DNA of 64,000 nt from Lysobacteraceae bacterium (GTDB taxonomy: Bacteria; Bdellovibrionota; UBA1018; JAGTJX01), in assembly GCA_023657465.1 (NCBI GenBank), contig JAGTJX010000001.1:359090-423089 (forward strand), written 5' to 3'. The translations under genes and the position numbers were made by a program. Shown here piece by piece: positions 25,063 through 32,871 of the stretch. Numbering within the stretch: the stretch's first letter is position 1; every line of letters starts with the position of its first letter. The notes beneath the pieces are model-generated. The model did not search any database. It was not told the DNA's origin and saw nothing but the letters and a program-made list of their open reading frames with translations.

Positions 25063-26580
25063 GTGAATGAGCAAGATTATTTATTTGAGCCGATTCCGCT
25101 AAATAAACTCGATACTTTGTCCAAAGACGATTTTAAAGTTTTAGTTCAGGGCTTACAGGATACGGTTTTACAGCTTCGTAAATTCAACGAAGAACTCAAG
25201 CAACGAGAGCAGGATCGAAGTGCAAAAGAAATATTGCTGGAGCAGCAGTATATTGTTTTAAGGTCGCAGTTTTTCGGCCGAAGCTCAGAGCGTCGGCCGA
25301 GTGAGTCACTCAAGGAAGCGCATAAACGTGAACAAGAGAAGCTCCCACCAAAACAACGAGTACAGCTCCCTTCTCTGCGATACCCGCATATTCCACTCAT
25401 AGAGAAGCATGTAGAGTTAAAAGAGATCCCGGGTTGCACGTGCTGTGGAAAGATCTTGGTAGATACGGAGATGACAGAAGATAGCGAGCAGTTATCGGTC
25501 ATTCCAAAAAAGTTTATTGTGATCCGGTTAAAAAAACACAAGTATGGATGCGAGAGTTGTCACGAGACCATTGTGACCGTACCGACGCCACCGCGGATTA
25601 AGCCTGGTTCAAGTTATGGTGATGAGCTGATCATTGATGTGGCAGTGGCTAAATATGATTATTTACTGCCGATCGAGCGATATGTACGAATGGCTGAGGA
25701 TCTTGGGGTGACGGGGTTACCGCAGCAGAGTCTTATTGAGACGACCCATTATTTAGCAGATCTCTTGATGCCGATATACGAGGGTATCAAAAATGAGGTT
25801 TTAGCAGCCCAAGTGCTGCATGCGGATGAGACCCCGCACCGGATGTTAGAGGGCGACAAGAAGAAGAGCTGGTATCTGTGGGGATTCTCATGCGAAAAAT
25901 CCAGTTACTTTGAGCTGCATAGCACTCGGTCGGGTGAAGTTGCGTCGAAGTTACTGACGGAAGCTTGTGCGAGGTATTTAGTGAGTGATGTTTACAGTGG
26001 ATACAAAAAAGCACTGACGGATGCAAACCGAGAGCGGGCTCAAAAGGGGTTAGCGCAGATAGAGAATCTTTATTGCAATGCTCATGCGAGACGTAAGTTT
26101 AACGAGTCAAAAGACGTATTCCCGGCTGAGAGCGAGTATTTTTTAGATCAGTACGAGAGGATTTACAAGGCGGGCGCCACGCGAGAAGAAATGCGAGTTA
26201 TTTTTACCGAGATGCATGCTCGTGCGCTGGAGCTTGTGCTTGAGGTACCGGAGAAGAGTGTGCTTGGACGGGGGTTGTCGTATTTTTTAAAAAATTACGA
26301 GGGTCTCACTCGGTATTTGGAGAGTGAAAACTTGCCGCTCGATAATAATTCTCAAGAGCGCCAAATGAGAAACCCGGTCGTGGGGCGCAAGACCTGGTAC
26401 GGGACTCACTCAAAGCGCGGGGCAAAGACGGCGGCAGTCATGTTCACGGTAATTGAGAGCTGCAAGCTCAACGGACTTAATTCCAATGAGTATCTAGAGG
26501 CACAGGTGGAAAATTTAAACTACAACCGCCAGGCGCAAACCCCTGCGGAATTCAAAATCCTAAACACCCAGATTCAATAG
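25063..26580 (+). CDS. tnpC: IS66 DDE transposase TnpC (copy 1)
   Basis: A 505-residue transposase starting with GTG. The N-terminal coiled coil (about 20-70) is followed by a zinc-ribbon part (CTCCGKILVD and CESCHETIV). The DDE core shows D in LHADETPHRML, D in LVSDVYSGYKKAL and E in NNSQERQMRNPVVGRKT. The C-terminal IS66 helper sequence (CKLNGLNSNEYLEAQ) completes it. It appears intact and so possibly active. Stop at 26578-26580, about 10 bp before the right terminal repeat. Confidence 0.94.
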   Translation: MNEQDYLFEPIPLNKLDTLSKDDFKVLVQGLQDTVLQLRKFNEELKQREQDRSAKEILLEQQYIVLRSQFFGRSSERRPSESLKEAHKREQEKLPPKQRVQLPSLRYPHIPLIEKHVELKEIPGCTCCGKILVDTEMTEDSEQLSVIPKKFIVIRLKKHKYGCESCHETIVTVPTPPRIKPGSSYGDELIIDVAVAKYDYLLPIERYVRMAEDLGVTGLPQQSLIETTHYLADLLMPIYEGIKNEVLAAQVLHADETPHRMLEGDKKKSWYLWGFSCEKSSYFELHSTRSGEVASKLLTEACARYLVSDVYSGYKKALTDANRERAQKGLAQIENLYCNAHARRKFNESKDVFPAESEYFLDQYERIYKAGATREEMRVIFTEMHARALELVLEVPEKSVLGRGLSYFLKNYEGLTRYLESENLPLDNNSQERQMRNPVVGRKTWYGTHSKRGAKTAAVMFTVIESCKLNGLNSNEYLEAQVENLNYNRQAQTPAEFKILNTQIQ

Positions 26581-26614
26581 AACCCTGTCAATACGGGGAA
26601 CGTCGATGTCTTAC

Positions 26615-27743
26615 GTTTTTGGATGCGGATATTAAAAAAGAAACCTTTTCGTTTGATGAACTAGTGATCAGAACCAAGGAGGTGTTCGATAAAAACGGAA
26701 TGCCAGCAGTGATAACGCTGATTTTAGAGTGGATGGATGGTGATCTCTGTGACTCACTGACAGGAGTGCAGACAAAAGAGTCATTAGCGAGCATCAACGT
26801 AAAACCCTGCTGTAAAACTCCCTACTTTGTCAGATCGAGCAGAGAACCAAGACGTATTGATTCTACAATAGGAAAAATCAAATTCCACTGGATGAGGCTC
26901 AAATGCAAAAACTGCAAGGAATCGTTCATTCCACTAAGACAGTTTTTAAACGTTAAGCTCTACACGTCGCATACGTTAGAACTCGAAAAAATTGCATGCG
27001 AGACTGCAAGTCACCAGAGCTACAGACGATCAGCAAAACACATGACAGATATTGGTGGCAACCCACTCGGAAAAAGTAAAATCCATACTTGGGTTCAGAA
27101 GACTGACTCTGCTCACTTAAAGCTGGAACAGAAAGAGCTCGTTACAATTGTTGCAGATGGAACTGGGTATCCCAGGTTCAAGACGAACGCTCAAAAAGAG
27201 GATGAGAAGAAAAACCCAAAACGAGATGCTGACAATAGACCTCTTGAACAAATTCGAGTGATTCTAGGGATCGACAAGCACGGCAAAACGATTCCCATGG
27301 GAGTCTTCAATGAAGAAAAATGGAACGAAATTGGGAGACTCGTAAAACGGGCTAATCACCATCCCAAGCTGAAATCTAAGCCCATAGCAGAGCTCTTAGT
27401 GAGTGATGGAGAACTAGCCATTGAACGAGGACTAGGAAAACTAGCAAAGACCCAGCAGCGCTGCCAGTGGCATCTGACGTATGATCTGAAGTCTGTGATG
27501 AAGTACCAGGATGAAGCAAATAACGAAGAAACCAGAAAAGTGAAAGACCAGCTTCATGAAATCATGAGAATCCCGCTACCCAACGAACCAAGAGACAAAG
27601 TAAAAACCGAAGAAATTCTAAATCTAGAGGTCTCGGTATTTAATGCGGAAAGGCAAATGAATGCACTCGTGAAAGATCTGAAAGAAAAGCAGTATTTTCA
27701 AACTGCGACATATGTAGAGAATGCAAAAGCAAAGCTCTTTAAC
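26615..27743 (+). pseudogene. Interrupted DDE-type transposase (ISKra4/UPF0236-like), main fragment
   Basis: This fragment carries most of a transposase disrupted at both ends by IS66. Its true start is the fragment at 24130. A cysteine-rich ribbon (CCKTPYF, CKNCKESFIPL) precedes SYRRSAKHM and the likely catalytic acids in IVADGTGYP and LVSDGELAIERGL, then CQWHLTYDLK. The native reading ends at LFN (27743), where IS66 copy 2 begins; the next 15 residues of the open frame come from the IS66 end. The family is assigned by layout only; ISKra4 and UPF0236/ISLre2 are both possible. Confidence 0.72.
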
Positions 27744-27826
27744 GTAAAACATCGATGTTCCCCGTATTTTAAATTTTCAACGAACCTATAGATTAAGATC
27801 TAAGCCCACAAGGAGGTGGCTTGAAT

Positions 27827-28201
27827 ATGGACATGGAAATTCTAAGAAAGAAAGTCAGTACCTATAAAGGTGAAGCAGGACGGCTTCGCAAAATACCGGA
27901 TGAACTTGCACTTGAGATATTAACGGCATGGGAAGCATGGACGGGTCCCATGAATGGTTTTTACTCTGCTCTTGGGGTGAGCCAGAAGAAAATGGCGAAG
28001 ATTATGGGTAAAGCGAAGCGACTTAAACGGGAGGGTCGAGTACCGGTATCGGAGTTTACCGAATTGACAACACAGGTGTTGGGATCTGCTCAGAGTCCTG
28101 GGGTTACGGGCCAGGGCATCGAGCTTACGTGGGATCAAGGTAAGGTGATTCGGTTCCCCGAGGTCTCGCAGTTGATCGATTTTTTGAAAAAAGCGGCTTG
28201 A
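27827..28201 (+). CDS. tnpA: IS66 accessory protein TnpA (copy 2)
   Basis: Predicted protein identical to the copy at 24241-24615, with the same AGGAGG ribosome site and TTG alternative. Identity suggests that both IS66 copies are very recent or are kept equal by recombination. Confidence 0.85.
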   Translation: MDMEILRKKVSTYKGEAGRLRKIPDELALEILTAWEAWTGPMNGFYSALGVSQKKMAKIMGKAKRLKREGRVPVSEFTELTTQVLGSAQSPGVTGQGIELTWDQGKVIRFPEVSQLIDFLKKAA

Positions 28202-28229
28202 AATAAGCCGCCTTGATGAAGGAAGTAAA

Positions 28230-28637
28230 ATGATTGCGCTGAATCGTAGGACGAGGATCTATGTCTGTAAAGAAGTGACGGACATGCGTGCGTCCTACGA
28301 TTCACTTTATTCGCGTGTCAAAGAGCAACTCAAGCTCGACCCGTATTCGGGACATTTGTTTTTATTTGTCAATCGTACGCGCACGAGCTGTAAGGTGTTG
28401 TATTACGATGGAACTGGGTTTGTAATTTTGCAGAAGCGATTAGACCGGGGGAATTTTAGTCGAGTAAATCCTCGCTACGATGAAGAAGTTATTCTTACGG
28501 AAGCTGAGTTTGGATTATTTTTTGAGGGTTCGAATTTAGAGAAGCGGTTCATTGACTCGCCAATTGCGCGAAAAAACATACAAAAAAAAGTATTTTTAAA
28601 AAAGCGAGAGTTGCAAGAAACAGTAGTCACGATATGA
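28230..28637 (+). CDS. tnpB: IS66 accessory protein TnpB (copy 2)
   Basis: Predicted protein identical to the TnpB of copy 1 (135 residues, motif VTDMRASYDSLYSR). Lies between tnpA and tnpC of the second IS66 element. Confidence 0.93.
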   Translation: MIALNRRTRIYVCKEVTDMRASYDSLYSRVKEQLKLDPYSGHLFLFVNRTRTSCKVLYYDGTGFVILQKRLDRGNFSRVNPRYDEEVILTEAEFGLFFEGSNLEKRFIDSPIARKNIQKKVFLKKRELQETVVTI

Positions 28638-28648
28638 TGTAGCTCACT

Positions 28649-30166
28649 GTGAATGAGCAAGATTATTTATTTGAGCCGATTCCGCTAAATAAACTCGATA
28701 CTTTGTCCAAAGACGATTTTAAAGTTTTAGTTCAGGGCTTACAGGATACGGTTTTACAGCTTCGTAAATTCAACGAAGAACTCAAGCAACGAGAGCAGGA
28801 TCGAAGTGCAAAAGAAATATTGCTGGAGCAGCAGTATATTGTTTTAAGGTCGCAGTTTTTCGGCCGAAGCTCAGAGCGTCGGCCGAGTGAGTCACTCAAG
28901 GAAGCGCATAAACGTGAACAAGAGAAGCTCCCACCAAAACAACGAGTACAGCTCCCTTCTCTGCGATACCCGCATATTCCACTCATAGAGAAGCATGTAG
29001 AGTTAAAAGAGATCCCGGGTTGCACGTGCTGTGGAAAGATCTTGGTAGATACGGAGATGACAGAAGATAGCGAGCAGTTATCGGTCATTCCAAAAAAGTT
29101 TATTGTGATCCGGTTAAAAAAACACAAGTATGGATGCGAGAGTTGTCACGAGACCATTGTGACCGTACCGACGCCACCGCGGATTAAGCCTGGTTCAAGT
29201 TATGGTGATGAGCTGATCATTGATGTGGCAGTGGCTAAATATGATTATTTACTGCCGATCGAGCGATATGTACGAATGGCTGAGGATCTTGGGGTGACGG
29301 GGTTACCGCAGCAGAGTCTTATTGAGACGACCCATTATTTAGCAGATCTCTTGATGCCGATATACGAGGGTATCAAAAATGAGGTTTTAGCAGCCCAAGT
29401 GCTGCATGCGGATGAGACCCCGCACCGGATGTTAGAGGGCGACAAGAAGAAGAGCTGGTATCTGTGGGGATTCTCATGCGAAAAATCCAGTTACTTTGAG
29501 CTGCATAGCACTCGGTCGGGTGAAGTTGCGTCGAAGTTACTGACGGAAGCTTGTGCGAGGTATTTAGTGAGTGATGTTTACAGTGGATACAAAAAAGCAC
29601 TGACGGATGCAAACCGAGAGCGGGCTCAAAAGGGGTTAGCGCAGATAGAGAATCTTTATTGCAATGCTCATGCGAGACGTAAGTTTAACGAGTCAAAAGA
29701 CGTATTCCCGGCTGAGAGCGAGTATTTTTTAGATCAGTACGAGAGGATTTACAAGGCGGGCGCCACGCGAGAAGAAATGCGAGTTATTTTTACCGAGATG
29801 CATGCTCGTGCGCTGGAGCTTGTGCTTGAGGTACCGGAGAAGAGTGTGCTTGGACGGGGGTTGTCGTATTTTTTAAAAAATTACGAGGGTCTCACTCGGT
29901 ATTTGGAGAGTGAAAACTTGCCGCTCGATAATAATTCTCAAGAGCGCCAAATGAGAAACCCGGTCGTGGGGCGCAAGACCTGGTACGGGACTCACTCAAA
30001 GCGCGGGGCAAAGACGGCGGCAGTCATGTTCACGGTAATTGAGAGCTGCAAGCTCAACGGACTTAATTCCAATGAGTATCTAGAGGCACAGGTGGAAAAT
30101 TTAAACTACAACCGCCAGGCGCAAACCCCTGCGGAATTCAAAATCCTAAACACCCAGATTCAATAG
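28649..30166 (+). CDS. tnpC: IS66 DDE transposase TnpC (copy 2)
   Basis: Predicted protein identical to the copy-1 TnpC (505 residues, GTG start, D/D/E motifs intact). Two potentially active transposases thus act on the same terminal repeats, and the 2457-bp direct repeats could delete the segment between them by homologous recombination. Confidence 0.94.
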   Translation: MNEQDYLFEPIPLNKLDTLSKDDFKVLVQGLQDTVLQLRKFNEELKQREQDRSAKEILLEQQYIVLRSQFFGRSSERRPSESLKEAHKREQEKLPPKQRVQLPSLRYPHIPLIEKHVELKEIPGCTCCGKILVDTEMTEDSEQLSVIPKKFIVIRLKKHKYGCESCHETIVTVPTPPRIKPGSSYGDELIIDVAVAKYDYLLPIERYVRMAEDLGVTGLPQQSLIETTHYLADLLMPIYEGIKNEVLAAQVLHADETPHRMLEGDKKKSWYLWGFSCEKSSYFELHSTRSGEVASKLLTEACARYLVSDVYSGYKKALTDANRERAQKGLAQIENLYCNAHARRKFNESKDVFPAESEYFLDQYERIYKAGATREEMRVIFTEMHARALELVLEVPEKSVLGRGLSYFLKNYEGLTRYLESENLPLDNNSQERQMRNPVVGRKTWYGTHSKRGAKTAAVMFTVIESCKLNGLNSNEYLEAQVENLNYNRQAQTPAEFKILNTQIQ

Positions 30167-30200
30167 AACCCTGTCAATACGGGGAACGTCGATGTCTTAC

Positions 30201-30875
30201 CCAAAAACACAGCGATCCGTCGCTTCATTTTTTCCTCCAATCATTTTGACTAGAGGAAAATTCTACATGGAAAGTGTTCTCGACCCAAACAGCATCTCCT
30301 CGATACCCTTTGTGTTGTATTTGTGCCAGTAGTGCTCAGCTGCCATATGCAAAAAAATATCATCAGAAACGTCGATTTGTTCGTTCCCATTTTTTGCTTT
30401 GATCTCGCTCATCCATACATCCGCTAGTTCACTTGATGCTGGAATAAACTCTTTATTTACTTTCCTTGGCTGCCAATCATCGTAAAACTTCACCACCTCA
30501 TTCCAGTTGTGGGTTTTTACTCCGAGTCTTGCTAGTTCACTCAGAACCTCAAATGGCGTTGATTCTTCAATCCATGTGATTGCATCTCTCAATTCATTTG
30601 CAATGAATTCTAATCTTTCTTCAATCTCGATCTCTTGCTTCTTTTTCTTCCCCATTTTCACATCACCATTAAATTCAGAGTGTCCAAAACGACACAGTGG
30701 CTATGTTCTTAAAGTCTGTAAAAACTTTAGACAGGTTGAATCTGAAAATCCACTCTCTTTTACTCTTAAATTGCTCATAACGCCTGGCGCAAGACCTGCA
30801 TTACTACTCAACTAAAGGGTCTTGAGGTTTTAACTACTGGGAAAATAACTTTCCTAGGACTTCGGGACAGTTATA
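30201..30875 (-). repeat. Right 675-bp inverted arm of the IS nest
   Basis: Mirror image of 23483-24157, beginning with CCAAAAAC directly at the right end of IS66 copy 2 and ending ...CAGT|TATA. It includes the reverse-complemented start (CGCTTCAT, near 30221-30228) of the interrupted transposase, which therefore appears twice, once on each side. Confidence 0.9.
30263..30655 (-). CDS. Orphan protein of the IS nest (right copy)
   Basis: Identical in predicted sequence to the protein at 23703-24095 but on the opposite strand. Function unknown. No transposase follows this copy: the transposase start codon (ATG at 30228-30226) reads only nine codons before meeting the IS66 end. That shows the arm is a partial duplicate of the left end and not an independent element. 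Confidence 0.6.
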   Translation of the reverse strand: MGKKKKQEIEIEERLEFIANELRDAITWIEESTPFEVLSELARLGVKTHNWNEVVKFYDDWQPRKVNKEFIPASSELADVWMSEIKAKNGNEQIDVSDDIFLHMAAEHYWHKYNTKGIEEMLFGSRTLSM

Positions 30876-30905
30876 TTGGTTAGGTGAACGGAAGGAAAAG
30901 GAAGT

Positions 30906-31274
30906 ATGAAGAAAATTATTTTAGGATTAGCGTTATTAAACTCAGTCTCAGTTTTTGCTGCCGATAGAACGTACTCCCTAAATTTTGAATCCGGCCTGAA
31001 TCAAAAATCTCATCAAGACGAAGTCTATGAAACTGCTAATACGAAGTCTGGAGTAAGAGTAGCTCTGTATTGTTTTGGTGGTTCGGAAGACAGCATATCT
31101 GTAACAAAACCAAAATTATCTGGCGCTAAGTCGCTTTGGTACCCTTTAGAGGCCGAGAAGTGCAAAGATTTAGTGGAACTCGTAAAGAGCTCTAAGGAAA
31201 CTCCAGTGGAAGTTATTGTTCAAGATGATGTTGAGCAAAAAGGTCGCGTTGTTTCCGTTAATACAAAACACTAA
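30906..31274 (+). CDS. Small exported protein
   Basis: A 122-residue protein with an obvious signal peptide (MKKIILGLALLNSVSVFAAD, cleavage after VFA). The mature part is ~104 residues with two cysteines (ALYCFGG and AEKCKDLVEL) that may form a disulfide. The segment ending VEVIVQDDVEQKGRVVSV suggests a small beta-rich domain. I do not recognise a family. The ribosome site is purine-rich (GGAAGGAAAAGGAAG). It lies 30 bp outside the IS nest and diverges from the ankyrin-like gene on the other side, so both probably belong to the same island cargo. Confidence 0.6.
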   Translation: MKKIILGLALLNSVSVFAADRTYSLNFESGLNQKSHQDEVYETANTKSGVRVALYCFGGSEDSISVTKPKLSGAKSLWYPLEAEKCKDLVELVKSSKETPVEVIVQDDVEQKGRVVSVNTKH

Positions 31275-31310
31275 TCTTCGATCCAACTTCTGTTCATCAG
31301 AACAAATGGA

Positions 31311-31346
31311 AAACGGGCATCCAGCCTAAATACTGGGTTCCCGTTT
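31311..31346 (+). terminator. Hairpin terminator after the small exported gene
   Basis: AAACGGG (31311-31317) pairs with CCCGTTT (31340-31346), with CCAG/CTGG extending the stem. The T run afterwards is short, so strength is uncertain. The rest of 31275-31683 holds the boundary repeat and a tRNA. Confidence 0.6.
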
Positions 31347-31367
31347 CGCTTTCGTTCTCCAAACCTT

Positions 31368-31541
31368 GGTAGCACGCAAGTAGCATCAAAGTAGCAAACT
31401 CATGAAATGTCGTGATGTTTCACGAATTCAGGTCACCGATCACCAAACGCAAACCCCTTGTTTTCAAGTGTTTATCGTTATTTGGATTTTTCTAATTTTT
31501 GCTTTTTGATTTCGAATCGGTCGTTTGAAAATGGCGGAGAG
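31368..31541 (-). repeat. Right 174-bp island-boundary repeat (att plus arm sites)
   Basis: Inverted counterpart of 17955-18127. Read on the minus strand it leaves the tRNA-Ser(GCU) 3' end (CTCTCCGCCATTT) and ends with three TGCTAC hexamers (31396-31391, 31385-31380, 31374-31369) at exact 11-bp spacing. Here all three hexamers are perfect, against two of three on the left. Confidence 0.85.
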
Positions 31542-31621
31542 AAAGAGATTCGAACTCTTGAGACGGTTTCCCGTCTGCACCCTTAGCAAGGGTGTGCCTT
31601 CGACCACTCGGCCATCTCTCC
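31532..31621 (-). tRNA. tRNA-Ser (anticodon GCU)
   Basis: A 90-nt class II tRNA on the minus strand with encoded CCA. The acceptor pairs GGAGAGA (31621-31615) with TCTCTCC; discriminator G; anticodon stem CACCCTT/AAGGGTG region with GCT in the loop; long variable arm GACGGGAAACCGTC; T-loop GTTCGAATC. It points toward tRNA-Ser(UGA) across the island. Confidence 0.96.
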
Positions 31622-31683
31622 AAGGAATGAGTCGCAGATAGACTTATCGTACTCTTAAGGAATAAACAAATGCGCTGTGTGTC

Positions 31684-32868
31684 TTAATTCTGTTTTTTTC
31701 GAATTACGGGGAAGTACATCGTCCCACGGTGACTTTGAATACCCGCAGTAAGCTCAGCTTCGTCATCATGTCCAAAATAAATATCCACCCGTCCAGCGCC
31801 TAAAATAGCTCCACCTACGTCTTGGCTCATCACAAACCTAGTCCAAGGTTGAAAACCAGTAACTTGGCCATCTTTGATTTCAGCAATCTCAGTAGAGATG
31901 AGAGCAAGGCTTCCCAAAGGATAGTGCGTACGATCAATTGCTACTGAATGTTCATCCGTAAGCTTCACAGCAATAGCACCGAAAGGTCCGTCTTTTTGTT
32001 CTCTGAAGAAAATAAAACTAGGGTTAAGTGGAATCAGTCTGTTGATTTCAAACGGATTCTCTTCAAAAAACTTTACGATTCCTTGCATAGAAATTTGAGA
32101 TGAATCGACCCCCTCGTCTTTCAAGATTCTTCCGATAGGAACGTAAGTGTGTCCGTTTTGAGAATCATAATTCACAAAAATTGATTCGGTCGTCTCTCCT
32201 GCATCATTAACAATCTCAACTGCTCCAGAACCTTGAATGTGTACGAAGAACAGTTTGATGAAGTCATTTGTATAAGCAATTTCTAAGCTTCTTCCTTGAA
32301 GTGCTCCTAACCAGTCTACTTCGTAGCGAGAGAAGTATGGGCCAAAAACTCCTTCAGAATTATAGTAACCCCATTTAAGTTTCCCCCCGATGGTTGCCTG
32401 AGTCAGTTCCTTCGGTCGACTGTAGATGGGATAACGAAACTCTGTATCTGGGATTCGTTTTGCCTTAAGCCTGGGTAGGTAATAACCAGTATAATGAACA
32501 CTTCCTTGACCATTATCGCCAATAGACTGATACCAATCAAATTCGTTTTTTGATTTCTCCCAGAGCTCAGAGAAGTCATTTGATTGTGCAGCAAGTTCTA
32601 TCATTTGTTCATGAGTTTCATTGCACCACTCCTTACGAGTGGCCTTACGATCACCTAAGTCCCAGATTTTATTTTTAGGGAAAGCATTACATTGATCGAG
32701 CGCAGACTGAATTGCGTTTCGATATGTTTCTATGTTTCCGCCTGGAGTTTTGTTGAACAAAATAGCTTCTGAGTTTACTCTAAAAACCGATACGGCATAA
32801 GAAGAATTAGTCCCCAATAAAACCCAAAACACAAAAGACAATTTTATGAATCCCTGATAAGCATTCAT
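31684..32868 (-). CDS. mltA: Membrane-bound lytic murein transglycosylase A
   Basis: Cleaves the MurNAc-GlcNAc bond of peptidoglycan with 1,6-anhydro-muropeptide formation. The 394 residues start with a signal-like hydrophobic segment (FIKLSFVFWVLLGTNSSYA). The MltA domain shows VHYTGYYLPRLKAKR, IYSRPKEL and ALQGRSLEIAYTN. The C-terminal 3D domain contains SQDVGGAILGAGRVDIYFG, with the aspartate of VD as the expected catalytic acid. No lipobox cysteine is visible, so anchoring may be by the N-terminal helix or the protein may be periplasmic. The ATG is only 3 bp from the divergent gene, with no ribosome site. Confidence 0.9.
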   Translation of the reverse strand: MNAYQGFIKLSFVFWVLLGTNSSYAVSVFRVNSEAILFNKTPGGNIETYRNAIQSALDQCNAFPKNKIWDLGDRKATRKEWCNETHEQMIELAAQSNDFSELWEKSKNEFDWYQSIGDNGQGSVHYTGYYLPRLKAKRIPDTEFRYPIYSRPKELTQATIGGKLKWGYYNSEGVFGPYFSRYEVDWLGALQGRSLEIAYTNDFIKLFFVHIQGSGAVEIVNDAGETTESIFVNYDSQNGHTYVPIGRILKDEGVDSSQISMQGIVKFFEENPFEINRLIPLNPSFIFFREQKDGPFGAIAVKLTDEHSVAIDRTHYPLGSLALISTEIAEIKDGQVTGFQPWTRFVMSQDVGGAILGAGRVDIYFGHDDEAELTAGIQSHRGTMYFPVIRKKQN

Positions 32869-32871
32869 CTA

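Larger units (their letters stand above)
24158..26614 (+). mobile_element. IS66-family insertion sequence, copy 1 (2457 bp)
   Basis: Bounded by 25-bp terminal inverted repeats (24158-24182 and 26590-26614, 23/25 matching, ends GTAAAACATCG and GTAAGACATCG). It is flanked by the perfect 8-bp target duplication GTTTTTGG, the length expected for IS66. It carries tnpA, tnpB and tnpC in order. It inserted into codon 9-10 of an older transposase gene. A second identical-length copy starts at 27744. Confidence 0.95.
27744..30200 (+). mobile_element. IS66-family insertion sequence, copy 2 (2457 bp)
   Basis: Same length and gene content as copy 1 (offset 3586 bp) with identical predicted proteins, in the same orientation. 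Its flanks do not match each other: TCTTTAAC (27736-27743) on the left and CCAAAAAC (30201-30208) on the right. The right flank is the reverse complement of the copy-1 target duplication. The copy is therefore not a simple insertion; its two junctions come from different events, from recombination, or from misassembly. Confidence 0.94.

Noticed and set aside
22892-31274. CRISPR array or phage structural genes in the island
   Set aside because: I looked for short regularly spaced repeats and for capsid, tail or terminase-like proteins and saw none.
31311-31346. Hairpin after the small exported gene as a riboswitch
   Set aside because: It follows a stop codon and has a simple stem; a terminator is the simpler reading.
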